Shown here: one piece after another, positions 23,135-37,929 of the stretch
Numbering within the stretch: the stretch's first letter is position 1
Layout of the letters: each line of letters begins with the position of its first letter
NCBI GenBank assembly: GCA_025331435.1
Contig: JAIWNI010000089.1
Location: forward strand, 1-64,000
Origin: Choanephora cucurbitarum
Taxonomy: Eukaryota > Mucoromycota > Mucoromycetes > Mucorales > Choanephoraceae
Reading direction: 5' to 3'
Length of the DNA stretch: 64,000 nt
Notes under the pieces: generated by a model
Told to the model about the DNA's origin: nothing
Databases searched by the model: none
What the model saw: only the letters and a program-made list of their open reading frames with translations
Made by a program: the position numbers and the translations under genes

Positions 23135-23799
23135 TTACATTCTCAATCGCTTCATTCAAAGTCTTTATAAAATGATCTTTTATGTCTGGTTTCAAGTCTT
23201 TTCGAATGATCTGTCGCATGGCCATTGTGAAGGTTCTGCGCTGTTCTTGATTAGGCTGTTGTTCAATAATGGAGCCTTGAGCTTCTGTTACAGGAGTATG
23301 CAGTTCAGAGAGCGTTGGAGTAGCAAGCTGAGCTCTCATGTTTTCAACAGTATTATCAAATGCGTCTTGGACATGGTCAACCCAGTGTTGATGATTCTTC
23401 TTTGTTGCTCTATTTCTTTTAATATATCTCTCAATAGAGCCAGCCGGAAAACCATGATTTGATTCAGCGTCAGTTACTACACCCTTCTCTAACCTTGTAG
23501 ACTTAAGTAAAGTTTTTTTTTAAATGAGCAAGATCACCATCACTATTTAATGCGTTGCGTATTTTTGCCTCTAGCCTTCGTTGCATTTCATTGTGCGAAG
23601 CTTCTAAAAGCATACCATCATCCTCGCGACCTTTTCCTTTTATACGCTTTCTGCTACTCGGTCCCTCAGATTCTACTTCACCAAATGGACGTTTGCTTTG
23701 AGATACCCATCTCAAAACAGGAGGATTGTTCACCCGAGTTGACTCCAGATCATACCTAAAAGCCTGGACCTTCCTTTTGCCTTTTCGACGACTTGACAT

Positions 23800-23875
23800 T
23801 GTGCAAAAACGAAAATTATTTAACAGTTGTTAAAAAGCAAAAGAAGGAAAGAAAGAAAAACAGATATATGTCTAG

Positions 23876-23911
<36 letters not shown>

Positions 23912-24767
23912 ATCCTGAACACTTGGTTCTGTGTGACGAGAAAGGAAGCTGTTCTTTTCGAAGACTGATTTTTGAAATTAACAGCCTTTAAGTCAGTGTG
24001 TCGATACACTATTCATCTCTGAATTCATAGTAGTCAGCAAAGTATCTTTCTCTCTCTATCAAACTTTACTAGGGCATTTAGCCTACTTAACTATATGGTA
24101 TAATTAGACTCCAAGTTTGTTGGAGTGCTATTATACGAACAGTCCTATTGTATTTTTACTCTTATATTTGTGATTAGAGTCATAGTTTACACAAATTGAG
24201 AAGAGAAAACTCAAGTATCTGATATATAGGAACGAAAACATAAACATACATAAAATGGTCCTTAGGCAAAGCCAAGAAGATTTTGGGAGGTGTTGCGGAT
24301 TGAAAAGAGAACTTGAATGGGCTGTAAATCTTTATTCATATAACAATAGATATACAAAATAAAAGGCAAAAAAAAATACAGCAATGAGTTCTATGTTATT
24401 ATAGGAGGGATGAGGCACAAAAAACTGTGCTTTTGGACGCTTGGGGATCTTACATTGTAGAAGGATTTGATAATAGATTTGTTCAGTTCTAGCTTAGAAC
24501 CGCTTGTACTTGTTAAGACCAACTTAGTGTTTGGAGAAAGAAACCATTTTTATTTAAAATGACATTGGTTTGATATTTATATAAAAGATAGTAGTGTGTC
24601 CTACCTCTTGCAGCCTTAGTGGACACAAGAGGAGGATCATTGTATTAAGGACCTTTGTGAGAAGTTTGTTCTTTCCATGCTTCAAAATGCCTATTTTACA
24701 GTAGTCATAAACACAATTATTCAGGGAAGGCTTTTTATTGGCTCAAAAAGTCATATTCCAACTATTA
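23800..24767. other. Intergenic region with (TA)n tract
   Basis: AT-rich DNA upstream of the Fanzor-like gene. It contains a (TA)n run at about 23879-23910. No open frame with similarity, tRNA or inverted repeat pairing with the far side of the Fanzor-like locus was found. Confidence 0.4.
23879..23910. repeat. (TA)n microsatellite
   Basis: Uninterrupted TA dinucleotides over about 30 bp. Confidence 0.9.
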
Positions 24768-24880
24768 GTCTCAGATGAGACACAGAGTAAAAATACCAAC
24801 GTATTCAAAAGGTATTATTTCTTTCTCAAGCTCCGTCTCAGACGGTCGTCTCATTCATTTTAGCCCCGCTCTGAGACGAG
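24768..24880. repeat. Cluster of GTCTCA/TGAGAC palindromes
   Basis: GTCTC-AGAT-GAGAC at 24768-24781, CCGTCT-C-AGACGG at 24833-24845, TCGTCTCATTCATTTT from about 24846, and CTGAGACGAG at 24871-24880. Related motifs recur at about 28269-28292 and 28391-28411 beyond the recombinase gene. They may be end sequences or protein-binding sites of the CryptonF-type element. Confidence 0.5.
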
Positions 24881-25056
24881 CTCCAAATAAAGGTAGATTT
24901 GAATGACGAGATTTTTTTCCTATTTTTATTTTCAAAACATTGAGAAAATTGACATATTCAGAACTGTCAATCTGCATAAAGAAATCAAATTCAAAAAAAC
25001 AAAGCTATAAAAACCTACCCTTTCTTGCAACTGTTTAGTACTTTTTTTTTTCTGTA

Positions 25057-27751
<2,695 letters not shown>

Positions 27752-29294
27752 TTTTTTTTGTTAGTACTATATTTTGTTTTGTGCAAATTGATATTGTTCT
27801 TTAAGATGCAAAAGCCTTTTTGCTTATTCTAATGCTTTCCACCAAAAAGAAGCCTATTGCTCTTCTTTTTTTTTTCGATCATGCGTCTTTTCTTTTTCCC
27901 AATCATGCATCTTTTGTCTCTCACGTATTTTCTCTTTCCTTCTTTACGTTTATCTAGACAAAATGAAAGCGTCATAAAATGATCATTTTTGACACATTTG
28001 ATTCACTTTAGAGAGAAATGTCAAAAGAAAACTGTTTGATCTTATGGTTATACTCGACGAAAAAGGAAGATAGGTTTGATTGAATGACACATTTCTACGT
28101 AAGTGAGTTAATGCAGAAGTAGAACATAAATATCAAACAAAATAGAAAAGACAAACACCAAAGGGATAAGAGCATGACATCTTGAATACATGATTTTGCT
28201 CTTCTTTTTTTCAGTTTCCAAATTTGAAAAAAAGGTGTTACCAAAGATGGCTAAGGAATGTTTTAATTCTCGTCTCATCCATTTTGCGACGAGCACTGAA
28301 GAAAACCAAGGTTTTCTTTAGTAGCACAGTGCTTTAAGGAAAATAAAACCAAAAAATCTTCAATGGTTGGCTCTCCGACAGGGCAAAAGTTGAGACGAGA
28401 TGAAATTTTTTGCGACGAGCGCTCAAGATACTGCCAGAATTCGTCTGCATATCTTCTTGACAAGCTGTGCTACAAGCGCTTCTCTGTCTCTGCATGTTTC
28501 ACCGGCTGGGTCTACCTATTTCTGCTGGTAAATGCTTCTAAACTATCTGACACGACAAAACTCTTCAGCTTATTCAGTTTCGTAGTTTATTCGAAAGCAT
28601 TAAGCAGAAACTGAGCAAGATTAACTTTGAAACACATTTGCATAATTTATGCAGAATGGAAGATGCATTAAGATAATCACTGATATAGATGATGCCTCTT
28701 CCTTAAAGACAACGATAAGTACCCCTTTTATTTTTTTGGAACCTCCTCTTTTTGTTGAAGCATAATAAAAGTAATTTGTAGAATTCTATTTAAAGTTTTT
28801 TTTTGCATAGATTCTCTTTGATTTCCCATCCTTTTTTGTGTTCGCTGAGTTTGAATGAATGCTAAAGCAAGCATAAATTTTGGAGGCCTGATCATATTCG
28901 AGTAATCTCGTATGGTAAAGGAAAATTAGGTTTGAAATGTAGGCAGCAAGTATCACTGGACAACATGAGGCAATCTTGGGTGCCATTCGCTAGTTATATG
29001 TTTTTCCGTTCCGGCTAGTGTAGTGTAGTACAGGCTGTAACAAACAAATTTTCAAAGGCATTTTGTTCAGGTTATTGATGTTCTTTGCAGTTTGTTTTAA
29101 TGATTTACAATGATATTGGAAAAAATTCACAAATAAATAAAGAGCTACGCATAGTCATTGAAAGGCTGAAGGAGAAAGCGAGAGGGAGGAATGAGAGAGG
29201 AGGGGTGAAATGACGCATTATATACACTTGTTTCCTTCTTTTGATGCACAAACAAAATAAAAGATGGAATTAACGCACTGCTGCTTTATCTGTT
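27752..29294. other. Intergenic region downstream of the Crypton-type gene
   Basis: Holds the downstream GACGAG motif copies (about 28269-28292 and 28391-28411), which can pair with the upstream cluster. The rest is AT-rich. Short frames at 28108-28296, 28363-28614 and 28786-28986 show no similarity. The last 200 bp is the 3' region of the bZIP gene. Confidence 0.4.
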
Positions 29295-30429
29295 TTAATG
29301 ATATTCAGAGTTGTTACTAGAAGAATGATACTGCTGGGCAAATTGCTGCATCAAGAGCTGCTCAAGTCGACCATCTTTTCTTTCGATTATAAGTTCTTTG
29401 AGCCATTTGACTTCACGTTCAAGTTCGTGAACTCTGTTTTCATAGGCTTTAGCTTTCTCTGTCATTTCATCTGCTGTTTGTTGAAGTGCCTGTTCACGCA
29501 GCTTTTTCTTGACTCGAAAACGAGCGCTGGCAGCTGTATTGCGGCGACGTTTATCTTCTTTCGAAAGTGGAGTGTGGCTAATAATGCCTTGCTGAGACTT
29601 TTTTCCTGTAGTTACTGTTGTATCTGCATCAATTGATTCAAGATTATCTTTTTGAAGAGGCTCAGATGATTTTTTGGTACGCACATTGCTACGTTTCTTT
29701 GTTCTTGGCTGTTCATCTGAAGGAACATCTTGTACTTCAGGGAGATTTGACTCACTGTGGGATGTCAAAATGCTCATTGTTTTCAAGAATTGATCGTCAT
29801 CTTGAGCATCAAGTGCATCTTCTTCATAGAAAGTGATGGGTGGGTTCAAGATGTCTTGAAAATAAGTATTTGTGTTGGCAGGGTTTGAAGAGAGGTGAAG
29901 ACCATTAGGTGGTGTAGGATTAGGCGAGTAGAATCCGTTGGGTGGAGAAGGGTTGGCTGAATGGTATCCATTGGGAGGTGAGCAGTCAGGCGATTCATCA
30001 TAAAACTTGGCAATAGCATCTAAATGAATTTATTAGGACTCTGTATGGATTGTTGTTTTAGTTACAAGTCAATGTCTTTCTTCTCCTCTTTACCAGGTGA
30101 CATGGCGGTGTGGTAGCTATTCTCAGACAATGAAGCAAGCTTCACATTTAGAAGAGAATGCATGTCAGGCTGATGATGTGACTTTCTCTTGTTGTTTGCA
30201 CTTTGTGCCTCCTCAATGGCTACTCCAGGGGCAATATCGTATGTGAACTGAGCGTCAGCAAAGATGGATAACTCCTTTTGGAGTTCAGCGTCTGAAAGAA
30301 CTGAGACAGGATCCATGATTAGATTAAGGGAAGACAGCCATTGATCCTCAATAGAAGCTATTTATTTTATTATGTCAGAGTACTTGAGTATCTGCTGTAC
30401 TGATGCAACTTACAGTTGTTGCTATTCAT
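29295..30429 (-). CDS. bZIP transcription factor, Cys3/MetR/Zip1-like
   Basis: Exons 30429..30414, 30357..30094 and 30019..29295, about 334 residues. The first coding exon is only 16 nt. The C-terminal bZIP has the basic region KRRRNTAASARFRVKKK and a leucine-zipper-like heptad stretch (ENRVHELEREVKWLKELI). The RRRNTAASARFR signature is that of the Cys3/MetR/Zip1 group, which activates sulphur assimilation and metal/stress genes. Residues ~100-135 hold three PPNG(Y/F/L) repeats, perhaps part of an activation region. The intron-2 donor was chosen at 30093 because the alternative at the later GTAAC gives an immediate stop. It lies 1.9 kb from a MET30/sconB homologue, the ubiquitin-ligase subunit that controls such bZIPs in other fungi. 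Confidence 0.8.
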
Positions 30430-32360
30430 ACGTTACAAATCTAAAGAAAAGAAGAGAAAGGAAATTGGTCTTCCTCTTTTTAGGTAACTAATTTGGAAAA
30501 ATAAAAGCAAAAAAAAAAGAAAGATGTTCGCAAGAGCACGCAACAATTCATAGGAATCTACCAATGTTACACTTACGGGTTATCAATTGTCTATCTGTGG
30601 TCTCCTATTGACTGGTGTTTGTCATGTGCCACTAAACGACTGATGGAGAAGCTAAAATATAATCGGCAACTAGCCAGTCAGACTGCAAGAAAAAAATGTC
30701 GCAATCTATAGTAATTTTCAGCAAATTTGAATTTTTTTCTAGTCCAGCAAGATAAAGCATTTGAGTTCATTTTCTTCTTTTAAAGCAGCAGATAGTCGAG
30801 AGTAGACATGCTTTTTCTCAAAAAAATAAGAGAGACTGAATAGGCAGATACAGTTGTCTCTTGACTAACAAATGGTCTTAGTTGAGCTCCAGAATATAGT
30901 TTCGGAAACAATCTCATGGTTGAGCAATCCACTCCATATGGCACGATGCTTTGAAGTAGATCTGTGTCCCAGTCTAGCCAATAAATTGCTGCATTATTTT
31001 CTGATCAGCTTTATTTCTTCTGAATTGCGCTACCTTCAAAATGTTTTGATCTCAATATGCCAATCAAGTCCGAGCATCTGGATTTTTGGTTGATTGGCCC
31101 GGCTTCTAAACAGAGCCTACTAAGCAATCAATTTTTTATTTTAAGATGGATAGTTGCTTGATTTGAGAGCGTAAGCTCTTGAATGAAAATCGATTCAAGC
31201 ATTAAAATGCCATTTGGTATAATGGTTAATTCTGGAATATCGACACTCTTTGATAGAATGGCGAACACACTACATTGATTGTGACATACTTAGCCTTTTC
31301 TAGCATGTACAATACTCTGTCAACCCAAAATGACCAGTATTGTTTCAACCTCTGCAGGACAGTCTGTATTTTTTTTTACTAAATGATTAGGTTTTCATTT
31401 ACAAATCATGACTGAAAAAAGAATGAGTACTGCACAGACAGACTGCTTAGCGAAACAAAAGTAGCAACTAAAAATGCAAAGGAGTAATAGGAGCCGAGTT
31501 GATGATTAGCTTCCTAAATCAACATTATGCCTTGAGTGTTTTTAGAAAGGAGAGACTGATTTGTGCGCTTGAGAGCTTCCTACTGTAAAAAGCTCTACAT
31601 TTCTAAGAGACATTATGCATGTCAAGACTTTATTGTATCATTAGCTTATCATTATTAACATGAATGCACAGGGCGAGTCTATGTGTCGAGTAAAGAACAA
31701 GCCATGATGCAATGGTTATCTCAATGCTATGTACTACCAGGTCAATTAGCATCGCTCAATTCAGCATATTTCATTCTCAATTGCACTGTTGAAACCGTCT
31801 GTCAACCTGTTATTTGTTTAACGTATATTCCTGCTGTTTTCTCCTTCAATATATTACTATGTATTGAATATCAGCCATGTATACCATGACAAAAAGATAA
31901 AGTATTACTTTGATATTGAAACTTCATCTAGTAAGTTACAACCATAACCCTTTGTTACTTCAATCACACAAACTTGCACTTGTCTAACAGAAAAAAAAGT
32001 TTGTTATGTGAAGACAAACTAAGAATGATGCAATCAACCTATAGCTACGCTCATATTGCTTGAGCCTTTACACCGAAACAAGCAAAAAAAAATCTCTTAG
32101 AAATGGCTCTGATATATGATCTTGATAAGATACGCTCAAAACGATAGATTGAATGTAGATGCTAACTTGCTTCCAAAACTTTAATTCAAAAGAGTCAAAA
32201 ATAAGCACAGCTAGCCAATAAAAAAAGCTAATGATTATAAGGTGCATAGCCGCAAATCACGCAATCCATTTTTGACTTTTCTTTTTATTCTTCTCTTCCT
32301 CTTTTTCACTTTTGTTTGCAACGCAATTCTTGCTTTTTTTTTTATTGATTGGCATCAAAA
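30430..32360. other. Intergenic region between the bZIP gene and MET30
   Basis: 1.9 kb without a supported gene. Short frames at 30872-31093 and 31683-31889 have no similarity. A tRNA-Gln-like 5' fragment lies at about 31209-31235 (see findings). The rest is AT-rich, with scattered A/T runs. Confidence 0.4.
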
Positions 32361-34247
32361 TCAATGAACACCGAAATCCCAAATTCTGATATCGCCATCA
32401 TCAGATGTAGACACTATCTTCGTATCACTAAGGGCGACTGCAGTAACAGGACCACTATGCCCTTCCAATGCATGCATACATCGACCACTACCAAGATCCC
32501 ACACACGCACTGTTTTATCGTGAGATCCTGAAACAATACGCAAAGTATCATAAGCCAAACTCCATACACCTTCTACATGGCCAAACAATGTCCTGATACA
32601 TGCTCCCGCACGCATATCCCAAATTTTGATTGTATTGTCTAATGAACCAGACACAATGATAGGATTGTCAGATAGATTTGCCTGACTATTTGAAGGCTGA
32701 GTTTTTACGGCTCTCTTGGTCAAACTATTGCGTCTATTTGGAGCACACCCAGGCTCCAGCTGAGGTAAATTGCTTGTATCATAGATACGTTGCTCTTCTT
32801 CGGTCAGTCGGTGTTTAAATCCCTTTGGACTAGGAACAGCCAACTGAACTTGCCCTACATGACCTTTCAGAGAGCGAAGACAGGTTCGTTTTTGAACATC
32901 CCAAATGCAAATAGTAGAGTCATCACTAGAGGAAATCAGCACAGTACCTTCTTGGCAAAACCGCACTGAATTCACCCATTCTGTATGCCCTGTAAGCGTG
33001 CAGCATTCACCAGCAGAGAAATTCCAGACACGAATGGTGTGATCCGTTGAGCCACTGGCCATCAGTCTCGAATTGAAATGTAGGCTTAAAACACCTCCTG
33101 TGTGACCTTCAAGCGTACGAATGCATTGACCAGTTTGCCAGTTCCAAATCTTGAGTGTGTGATCCATGGAGCCAGTGACCAGTTTGGCCTCATCAAATTG
33201 CAAGGCACGAACACATCGTGTATGGCCCGTGAGTGTGCGAATCAGCTCGCCTGTCTCTAGGTTCCAAATGCGGACTGATTTGTCATACGAGCCTGTCATC
33301 AAAACATTACTGGCATCGCAAAATTGAACGCACATCACGCCATCGGTGTGACCGCTAAGAACTTTAAGCTGATATTTATTGTTTCTCCAATTACGTTCTA
33401 CCATCAGTCGTTCGGAATAAACATCTTTCCAAGGTCTCCGGATAGGTGCAGTTGGTGGGGTATGATGACTGGAAGGATCAAAAATGGTAGCTGTCTCTTG
33501 ATCTATTTTACTTTTCTTCTTTAATGGCTCTATAGGTGGTGTTACCTGTTCAGAACGAGGTTGACTAGATGGACCACAAGCTATGCGAAGTGGTGCTGAT
33601 TCAAATGTGATCTGCTGATGTATCTTTCGTTTCTTGTTTAACAAAGGTAATCCCCATCCACATTTGGTGCATTTTTTATCTATATGTTGCTCGCACATTC
33701 TGTGCCATAATGCGTCATCATCAGCGAGAGATTTCCAGGCGTGGGATACTTGAGCAGCATGACATAGCGATTTCGCATCTAGATAGAAAAAGATCTGAAG
33801 GGCTATTTCGCGGGGGAGAATGGATATAAAATCAATGCGCAACAAGGGTCGAATCGCATCATAAAGAAATGAAAGCTGTGGCATACAGCAAGTAGATAGA
33901 AGGCCTCGAAGGATAAGTATGCGTTGATCAGCTGGTGCTGCAGAGAATAGAGACCAAATATGTGTAATGGCTGCTTTATCTTCTGTAGGTAATTCTTCCA
34001 TTTGCTAATAAAGTACAGATAAGCCACTACGAAGCTACTAATTTCTCTAAATGCTTAATTACGTTACTCTTTGTGCAGATTCCATGTTGAGATCGTCAGG
34101 CCGTCTTTTCTTTATAAGGTCAGGACGATGTCGATAGCAAAGTCGTCTAGAGTTGGACACTTGATTAGGAACATGGCGAGAAAGAAATTCTTTGACTGGC
34201 AGTCTATCTTGACTTTCTTGGTCGTTATTATCATTATGTGTATTCAT
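32361..34247 (-). CDS. MET30: F-box/WD40 sulphur-metabolism repressor (Met30 / sconB / Scon-2)
   Basis: Exons 34247..34068 and 34004..32361, about 607 residues. The N-terminal exon carries the family signature CYRHRPD. Next come VWSLFSAAP-type and QLSFLYDAIRPLLRIDF blocks, the F-box (LPREIALQIFFYLDAKSLCHAAQVS), then CTKCGWGLPLL, diagnostic of Met30/sconB. Seven WD40 repeats follow, with an insert of about 60 residues between blades 5 and 6. The protein is the substrate receptor of an SCF ubiquitin ligase that inactivates Met4/Cys3-type bZIP activators when sulphur is plentiful. The single intron is 63 nt, GT-AG. The gene seems complete and intact. The adjacent bZIP gene is a plausible substrate. 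Confidence 0.9.
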
Positions 34248-34992
34248 GGCAGGCTTATGGGTATGTTTTATTATTAGGAATATAATAATAGCTTAAATAA
34301 GCAAAGGTGAAAAAAGAAAAAAGAGAAAATTTAAAATAAGCTTCACACATATTTATTGTCAGTTCCGGGCCGAGTCAAATACACAAAAATATAAATTGGG
34401 TAACATCGCTTTCCAAGAGAATTTGCTTAAAGGAGATCGAGAAAAGCAAAGGTTTCATCTCCTCTACTGCTTTCGACTATATCAAGCATGTTTTTGGAGC
34501 TGAAACTTGAGCTGGAAAACATGCAGATTATGTTGGTCTCATGTTCTCTTTTAAGTGTTTCATCAATTGCCTCTAGGCTGCGAAGTCAATAGGGTTTTAG
34601 ATAAGTTTGGTGATATTTGTTTCTAGAAAACTGCTTCTGAAGCATTATATACAATAGCAACAGATTTTCTTTTAGATACCTCATAAACAGGGCATTTACT
34701 TGTTAATTGATGCCCAATCCCTCTTCAACGAACACTCTAATACAGGTTTAGACAAAGACTTTTTCTCTTTTATTTTCACAGATCCAAACACTATTAAATC
34801 TATTGATACTTGAAAAGACTAAAATGGTTGTCGTACAAATGTAACAGTAATCGACTTTTTAAGTTGTATGAAAAGGACAACTTATTCATCAAATGAAGAA
34901 AAAAAGCACAAAGTAGAAAGCATATTCTCGGTAGGGTGGATAGAATACTCTCAGAAAGATTCATGTAATATAGAGTTCGTAAATTAGTTTTA
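34248..34992. other. Intergenic region, MET30 to CAF120
   Basis: AT-rich upstream region of MET30 joined to the 3' region of the CAF120-like gene. No gene, tRNA or repeat supported. Confidence 0.4.
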
Positions 34993-37929
34993 TTACTTTC
35001 GGGTATGAGAAGGCTCTTTTGCACCAAGAGGAACATCATCGTCTTCGTCGTCATCTTGTACGCTTCCATTGAAGTGACTATTAAACATTTGCTGCTGTTG
35101 TTGCCACATAGGATGCTGTCCATATTGCTGTTGCATCATCATCATGGACATACGTGGATCCATTACGGGTGGCATCATCTGCATACTCATCATACTGGGG
35201 TTTTGCATGTTCATTAAACCAGGATTTTGCATATTCATTAAGCCAGGATTTTGCATGCTCATCAAACTTGGATTCTGCATATTCATAACACCAGGATACA
35301 TCATGTTTTGGCCCATCATATTCATCATTGACATTTGGTTTCCCATCATTGGCATCATACCAGGATACATCATATTTTGATTCATGGTACTACCTTGATT
35401 CATCATGGGCTAAAAAACGCATATTCTCTTTTAGGGAAACACTGTTCAATTTTCATCGCCTTTTGATCCCTTCATTACCTGCATCATCTGTTGACGTTGT
35501 TCCATAAGATATCGCTCACGTTCACGCTCAAGAATACGCTCCTTTTCCATCTCCGCCAGTCGAGTCTTGTTAGTCTTTTCTTGCTTCTTTTCGTGTTCAA
35601 GTTGAGAGATCATACCAACTAAACCAGCACGAGGTGCAGGAGGCTTATTAGGTACTTGGATAAGTGGTTGACCAGTAGCTCGAGCGTAATCTTCTTGGTC
35701 GTGTGCTGAAGGATGATGTGCTCTATAGGTATCTAACAGACTATTTTGAGTTGCAAAACGGTCACCTAGTTGAGGAATTACAGGTCCATCTTCGCCCATC
35801 ATGGAATAGCCATTTTCGTCGTAATAGCCTTGGTACTGTGGATGCATCATATTTTGACTAGCATTATATGTACTGGCACTGTCCCATTGTTGGCTAGGAT
35901 CATATTCAAAGAATGGCTCTTGTAAGAATTGACCTTGTTGTTGTTGCTGTTGTCGTTGTTGTTGTTGTTTTTGATGAATAGGGATGTTGTCGTCGTCACT
36001 ACCAGAGTAACCAGCTTCTTCTTCATCATCATCACTATCATCAGATCCACTGACGCTGACTTGAGTTCTAGATACCTTTGGCTTAGATCGTCTTGTGGGA
36101 GCTTTGTTATTAGCCTTTTGAATTTTGGATGCATCATCCTCATCAGATGATTCATCGGATTCTTCTTCAGATTGTTGCTTAAGTGGTTCGTCGCTTAAGG
36201 TAACTGGAATGACTGCAGTTGAAGATTTTTGAGATGTAGCAAGCGACGTCTTTGAAGCTTGCCCTTTCTTTTCAATGCCACCTATCACATTGTCTGAGGA
36301 TGATTTACCCTTTGCTGTCTTTTTTGCTTTGGAAGCTATATCATCAATATCACTGTTATCATCATCGTCTTCGTCGTCTTCGTTTTCTTCATTGTCATCT
36401 TCCTCGCTTTCATCGTCACTAGCATAAACCTTATGGCTCTTAGCAGTAGATTGTTGAGAAGTTTGTTGCCGTAATTGCTGAGGTTGTTGTTGCTGTTGAA
36501 GATACATTTGTTGAGGCAATTGATGCATTGGCTGTCCAAATTGTTGTTGAGGCAAATCACCATAGGGTCTATTGGTCATGTTCAATGCTTGATTAGGATA
36601 GACAGAAGCTCTTTGAGGAGGAGCCTGACTGTTCTGCATAGATACTCCTGAAGGGATTTGATGTATCAGCCCCATAGGCTGCTGTGATTGGCGTGCATAA
36701 AGATGTTGCTGGACCATGTGTTGTTGCTGTTGCAATTTTTGCGATAAAATACTGTTCAACTGAGTCATGATATCAGTCAAATTCCCACTTTTCATATCAA
36801 TATGAGACACTTCGTTTACTTCCAAGAAAAGTCGAGAAATGTCTCCATTACTTCTTGGCTCACCAAAATTGAGCGAACTGGCATTGAGTGAATCATCCAA
36901 AAGACGATCAGGTCTACCATAGAGCTTGAAGGCGTCAAATGTTCCAATTATCCACTGCCCTAATTCTTTTGCCGATGTTGTCTTTATGATTGCCTCTTTG
37001 TGGTCGCCAGTAGCTTCGATTTTAAAACTTGTCACAGAATCAATTTGTTGAGCTGATTTAGGATATATAATATATGCCTGTACGACGTTGGTGATAGTGT
37101 TGATAGGCTGCTTGGCTTTTTTCGATTCATAGAGTGTGATATGGCCTTTAGAAGGTTTTGACTTTTTCCCAAAAAACTTTTTTTCTTCCACCTTGTCTGA
37201 TACAACAGCCCACACTGTCTGACTCTCCTTATTGTTGCCCAACTGCACATCGATCTGTCCTTCAATTTTGTCAGCAGGTTTCAGTTGAATATCGGCATAA
37301 GTTGATCGGCTTAGGAAATGACGTGTAAAGATTTGCTGTAGTTTCGTATATTCAAAATGAGACAGGTGAATAGCAGATACCCACTGTTGTAGTGATTGGT
37401 GGTTAGGGAAGTCTAGTAAGAGATGAATTTGACCATCGGAGTTCAATGACAACACGTTGTCTTTGCCTGGTTCTGCAGATTTACCCAATAAATCAGCGTT
37501 CAGATCAGTGATATGAATATATTCTGGCACGACCTGTTCATTGCTCCCTTCAAACTGAGCATCCCACAGGGCCAAGGCAGAACCGCATAGTTCAACGTAG
37601 TAACGAGACCATCTTTCACTCTTCTTTTCTGCGTACCCTTCAATATATACCTTTTGAGAGTAACTCTCAAACAAAGACTGAATCACTCGCATATCAGCAG
37701 GTGCCACGCCAGAAAATTGTGGATGAGGAGGCTTGACGAAATTGACCGGTCTTTTCATGCGGACTGAAGCAGGTCGATTAGCTCCATTGTTGAGTTGAAG
37801 GGGTTGGTCATCTTCATCGCTATCAGAAGCTTGGAACCACTGACCTTGACTGGCAATTTGCTGTTGAGGATCGTCCTTCAGACTTAGATTTTTCATCCCA
37901 GATTCAAAAGAAGCAGTAGATGCGCTCAT
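34993..37929 (-). CDS. CAF120: PH-domain protein of the CAF120 (CCR4-NOT associated) family
   Basis: Exons 37929..35479 and 35409..34993, about 955 residues. Residues ~90-215 form a PH-like domain (KVYIEGYAEKKSERWSRYYVEL ... LALWDAQ). A second PH-like region ends near LFLEVNEVSHIDM. This arrangement matches fungal Caf120/Skg3 proteins, which associate with the CCR4-NOT complex and the cell cortex. The middle is Gln-rich; a series of Ser/Asp/Glu clusters comes after. The C-terminal exon holds MNMQNPGL-type Met/Asn/Gln repeats and the basic end HTRK. The first ATG is at 37929; the frame is open a little further up, so a short upstream exon is possible. The 69-nt intron is GT-AG. Confidence 0.7.

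Larger units (their letters stand above)
15315..23799 (-). pseudogene. TnpB/Fanzor-like RuvC nuclease gene, disrupted
   Basis: Minus-strand blocks, in gene order, lie at 23799-23138, 18437-17650, 17600-17320, 17290-16143 and 16087-15315. The C-terminal half carries RuvC-like motifs. GTDNGIVS (about 16228-16258) fits RuvC-I, FVGDRGYG (about 15660-15690) fits RuvC-II, a TSQ-C zinc-ribbon-like segment follows, and RDSLSALAIG (about 15375-15410) fits RuvC-III. The order and the TSQ-C to RD spacing resemble TnpB and its eukaryotic relatives, the Fanzor nucleases. Damage is extensive: a 4.7-kb nested insertion at 18441-23134, an A9 run near 23512-23520 that breaks frame, frameshifts near 17755 and 16900, an in-frame TAA at 15768-15770, and a Gly in the zinc ribbon where a second Cys is expected. 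Some homopolymer shifts could be sequencing errors. The insertion could not be. Family assignment is from motifs only. Confidence 0.55.

Noticed and set aside
15315..24767. Terminal inverted repeats bounding the whole Fanzor-like locus
   Set aside because: Looked for pairing between 15.1-15.3 kb and 23.8-24.8 kb; none convincing was found, so the locus is not called a transposon of its own.
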